Positions 61,310 to 64,000 of a stretch of DNA of 64,000 bases are shown here, piece after piece. The stretch lies in assembly GCA_963765725.1 (NCBI GenBank), contig CAVXXI010000003.1, positions 1,302,001-1,366,000 on the forward strand. The letters run 5' to 3'. Under the pieces are notes generated by a model. The model was not told the DNA's origin and ran no database searches. It saw only the letters and a list, made by a program, of their open reading frames with translations. The position numbers were made by a program, and so were the translations under genes. Source of the DNA: DASQEH01 sp963765725 (GTDB lineage Bacteria; Actinomycetota; Actinomycetes; Propionibacteriales; Nocardioidaceae). Numbering within the stretch: the first letter of the stretch is position 1; each line of letters opens with the position of its first letter.

Positions 61310-61887
61310 GACGGACACCTTGTACGCAACGGCTGGCCGCACACCCCTGAACGACCAGACTCGCCGTGCCGGGAGCGAGACCACACCGGTCACGGATCCA
61401 CCGGGTGTACCCAGCTTGCTGCGTTTCAAGCATCCGATTTGGTCCGCCAGGGACTATGCGGACTCACCAACGTGAGACGATTCTCTGCCTCGACGAATAC
61501 TCGGATTTGGCCCGGCGGAGCCGGCGCTAAACAGAGAGAAGAAAAGTTCTCACCGCCAGATCGTGGCTCGGGTGGCTCGCAGCTCTATGTCGTCCGTGCC
61601 GCCAACGGTGTGAGGAGTCGTGCGTCAGTCGCGGCGAAAAGACTCACTACGCGGCCAGCCAGCCTCGTGTCGGCTGCCGGCCAACACATCCCCGACGACA
61701 CCCGTGTGGTGTTGTAGGACTGATCACGGAACCCCGCCGTTGGCTGGCGAATATCGGGATGGACAAGGGCGCCCAGCTCACCGCACACGCGATGCGCGGC
61801 TCGTGCCGCATCTCCTTGACGAGACCGCGTTCATCGAATCCTGCTTGCTTCGGCGGAACGGCTTCTCCGAGTCCTTGGACGGCGGCT
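61310..61887. other. 578-bp gap without a supported gene
   Basis: ORFs here (for example on the plus strand near 61439 and minus strand near 61788) are short, compositionally poor and unsupported by ribosome binding sites. GC is slightly lower around 61480-61560. Possible remnant of mobile DNA, but no terminal inverted repeats or transposase motifs could be seen. Confidence 0.4.
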
Positions 61888-62544
61888 TCAGTCCCCCACC
61901 CGGCCGGTGTCGTAGGCCCACATCGCGATCTCGACCCTGTTGCGGGCGCCGATCTTGGTCAGCAGGCTCGCGACGTGGGTCTTGGCGGTCGTCAGGCCGA
62001 TGAAGAGGTCGGCGGCGATCTCGGCGTTCGTGCGGCCACGGGCGACCAGCGCCAGCACCTCCTCCTCGCGGTCGGTGAGCGGCTCGATCGGTTGGGTACG
62101 TCGTTTCGACGGTTCCCTGGCGGCCAGGGTGGACAGCAGCCGCCGGGTGATGTTCGGCGCGATCAGGGCATCGCCGGCGGCGGCGGCATGCACGGCCTGG
62201 ACGAGCAGCTCCGGCCCGGCGTCCTTGAGCAGGAAGCCTCGGGCGCCGGCCCGAAGCGCGCCGTGGACGTACTCGTCGAGGTCGAAGGTCGTGATCACCA
62301 CCACCGCCATCGGGTCCGGGACGCCCCGCCCGGCGAGGAGCTCGGTCACCTCGATGCCGTCGAGCCCGGGCATCCGGATGTCGACCAGGCACACGTCGGG
62401 GTGGAGCCGACGCGCCAGCTCGACCGCGGCGTGGCCGTCGGCGGCCTGGCCGACGACCTCGATGTCGGGCTGCGCGTCAAGGATCATGGACAGGCCGGTC
62501 CGCACCAGGTCTTGGTCGTCGGCCACCAGCACGCGCACCGTCAT
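61888..62544 (-). CDS. NarL/LuxR-type response regulator
   Basis: A 218-residue response regulator. Receiver: VRVLVADDQDLVRTGLSMIL, phospho-acceptor Asp in VCLVDIRMPGLDGIEV, VVVITTFDLDEYV and Lys in RGFLLKDAGPELLV. HTH: PLTDREEEVLALVARGRTNA, EIAADLFIGLTTAKTHVASL, LTKIGARNRVEIAMWAYDTG. ATG 62544 overlaps the kinase stop (ATGA). It is the partner of the frameshifted kinase upstream and probably regulates the ABC transporter divergent at 63820, an arrangement common in actinobacterial efflux systems. Confidence 0.9.
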   Translation of the reverse strand: MTVRVLVADDQDLVRTGLSMILDAQPDIEVVGQAADGHAAVELARRLHPDVCLVDIRMPGLDGIEVTELLAGRGVPDPMAVVVITTFDLDEYVHGALRAGARGFLLKDAGPELLVQAVHAAAAGDALIAPNITRRLLSTLAAREPSKRRTQPIEPLTDREEEVLALVARGRTNAEIAADLFIGLTTAKTHVASLLTKIGARNRVEIAMWAYDTGRVGD

Positions 62545-63687
62545 CGGCGTACCTCCGTCGGCAGCTCGGCGTCGACCGTCCACCCGCCTTCGGGCGCCGG
62601 CCCGGCACGCAGCGTGCCGCCGAGCAGCTGCACGCGCTCGGTCATCCCCAGCAGCCCGAAGCCGTGGCTCGCCGGCCGCGCCGGGTCGATCTGTCCGTCG
62701 TCGGTCACGCGTAGCCGCAGCCTTCCTCCACCCTCGACGACCCGGATCTCCACGCGCGAGGCGTTGCGGGCGTGCCGCAGGGCGTTGGTCAGCGCCTCTT
62801 GCGCCAGCCGGTAGACCGCCGCGTCGACCTGGAGCGGAAGTTCGTCCAGGTCATCCGGCACCTCCACGTCGACGACCGGGACCGGTTCGCGGCGGGCGAG
62901 GGACACCAGGTCGGCGACGCCGGGCTGGGGGGCGTACTCCGCCGGCGCTCCGTCGCGCAGCACCCGGACCATCGCCCGCATCTCCGCGAGCGTCCGCGAC
63001 GCTTCCCCTTCGATGACCGCCAGCGCCTCGAGCCCCGCCTCAGGTCGCTGCCCGGCCATCGCCCGGCCCGCCTGCGCCTGCACCGCGATCGCCGAGACGT
63101 GGTGGGCGACCATGTCGTGCAGCTCGCGCGCGAGGCCGACCCGCTCCTGGCTGCGGATCTGGTCCAACGCCCGGCGCCAGCTCTCGGCGCGGTAGCGGAA
63201 CGCCGCTCCGCCCGCGGCCGCCGCCGTCAGGATGCCGAACCCACCAATGACGTCGGACAGGGCCGGTGTAGTCGGCGACCGTGCCGATGACCGCAGCGAC
63301 CAGCACCACCGCCAGCCCGATCACGATCTCGCGCCCTGAGCCCCAGCGGACCAGCGCGTAGACGAGCACCAGGTCGACGTAGACCATCGTGTCGAGGCCG
63401 ACATTGGGGGCCCCGCCCGCCAGGGTCGCCAACCCCAACGCCATCGCGGTGCCGAAGGCCACCACGACACAGGCCAACGGCCGGGTACGCCGCCACAGCA
63501 GCACCGGCGCGAGTCCGACCGCCACGATCGTCGCGAACGGCCGCCAGGCGACGTCGTCCCGGAGGACTCCCTCGAGCAGCGCCGTCACCATCAACACCCC
63601 GACCAGCACCCAGTCGCGCCACCCCCGTGCGGGAGCGTCGGCGGCGCGGGGCTCGGCCCACAGCGAGCGCAGGGCGCTGGTGATCAC
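62541..63687 (-). pseudogene. NarL-family sensor histidine kinase, one-base frameshift
   Basis: The N-terminal part (MITSALRSLWAEPRAADAPA, then four or five TM segments, WRDWVLVGVLMVTALLEGVL to REIVIGLAVVLVAAVIGTVA) is in one frame. From about 63260 the coding continues in another frame: LSDVIGGFGILTAAAAGGAA, RYRAESWRRALDQIRSQERV, with phosphoacceptor motif GLARELHDMVAHHVSAIAVQ and HATPase motifs (LAQEALTNALRHARNASRVE, DPARPASHGFGLLGMTERVQ). Removing one base from GGG at 63260-63262 joins them (1147 nt becomes 382 codons). The kinase otherwise seems complete. It overlaps the regulator start (ATGA). Confidence 0.82.
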
Positions 63688-63819
63688 CCACCCAGCCTAG
63701 GGACCGCCGCAGGCGTCGGGGACCGACCGAAAGAACGAGACCCCGCTCCTCCCAGCGGCCGAGGAGGGTCCGGCCTCGACGCCGATGTGCGCACGCCGCG
63801 ACGCGGCGAGGGTTGTCAC

Positions 63820-64000
63820 ATGATCACTGTTGAGTCACTGACCCGGAGGTACGCCGGCTTCACCGCCGTCGACAACGTCTCCTTCACCGCCCTGCCCGGT
63901 CGCGTCACCGGCTTCCTCGGCCCGAACGGCGCCGGCAAGTCCACCACGATGCGCGTCATGGTCGGCCTGACCGCCCCGACGTCCGGCACCGCGACCATCA
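63820..64000 (+). CDS. ABC transporter ATP-binding protein, N-terminal part only
   Basis: The first 60 codons are present before the right edge: MITVESLTRRYAGFTAVDNV, SFTALPGRVTGFLGPNGAGK (Walker A with following STT) and MRVMVGLTAPTSGTATI. GAGGG lies upstream of ATG 63820. This start matches ABC-2 type drug-efflux ATPases (CcmA-like). It is divergent from the two-component genes at 61888-63687, which probably control it. The permease should follow outside the window. Confidence 0.9.
   Translation, partial: MITVESLTRRYAGFTAVDNVSFTALPGRVTGFLGPNGAGKSTTMRVMVGLTAPTSGTATI

Noticed and set aside
61310..61887. Insertion-sequence remnant
   Set aside because: No transposase motif, terminal inverted repeats or target duplication could be seen.

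Overview
The window reads as chromosomal DNA of a high-GC actinobacterium. The evidence is strong G/C bias at third codon positions, many GTG starts, a DosR/DosS-type two-component system, F420-dependent oxidoreductases, GAF-ANTAR proteins and a pit / small membrane protein / DUF3349 operon ordered as in mycobacteria. The gene content would fit a soil Nocardioidaceae-like organism; that placement is inference. I found no rRNA, tRNA, CRISPR array, prophage or convincing insertion sequence.

Layout. 0-5.6 kb: a partial S9 peptidase, a membrane protein and a dormancy-type signalling module (DosS-like kinase with a frameshift, DoxX-like protein, universal stress protein, DosR-like regulator) with a DosR-box-like palindrome between the divergent DoxX and stress-protein genes, then a methyltransferase and a 22-bp tandem repeat. 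6-14.4 kb: phosphate functions (PiT transporter operon, secreted PhoD phosphatase, secreted phosphoesterase) and a large ice-binding-like, Ig-repeat surface protein. 14.4-18.8 kb: one minus-strand operon for a ribose/fructose-type ABC importer followed by a universal stress protein and a frameshifted hydrolase. 19-35 kb: secreted LamG-like proteins, an endonuclease/phosphatase-like lipoprotein, an orphan PIN toxin, RibD-C/DHFR-like reductases, an MFS transporter, UppP, a truncated phosphodiesterase, two glycan-related membrane/glycosyltransferase genes and a prolyl aminopeptidase-like hydrolase. 35-44 kb: an ECF sigma factor, acetyltransferases, PPOX and LLM oxidoreductases, a DUF2975/HTH pair behind an excellent promoter, a HIT protein and an AraC regulator.

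44.5-46.6 kb carries the most unusual gene: one ORF joining a beta-hydroxyacid-dehydrogenase-like NAD(P)-binding module, a c-di-GMP phosphodiesterase EAL domain and a recombinase-like C-terminal helical tail. The dehydrogenase part has lost its usual catalytic lysine, so it may act as a nucleotide or metabolite sensor for the EAL domain.

46.7-52.7 kb is a block of damaged genes (DUF2254, two zinc alcohol dehydrogenases, a LuxR regulator, a truncated TIGR02569-like gene) around an intact PfpI-family gene. 53-64 kb holds a flavin monooxygenase, another RibD-C protein, two DinB-like proteins, a YciI protein, a small HTH regulator with its membrane-protein partner and twin operators, two tandem GAF-ANTAR proteins, a second NarL-type two-component system and the start of an ABC transporter ATPase.

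Single-base frameshifts recur through the window, often in G or C runs, in genes that otherwise look well conserved. They may be sequencing or assembly errors or recent mutations; reads would decide.
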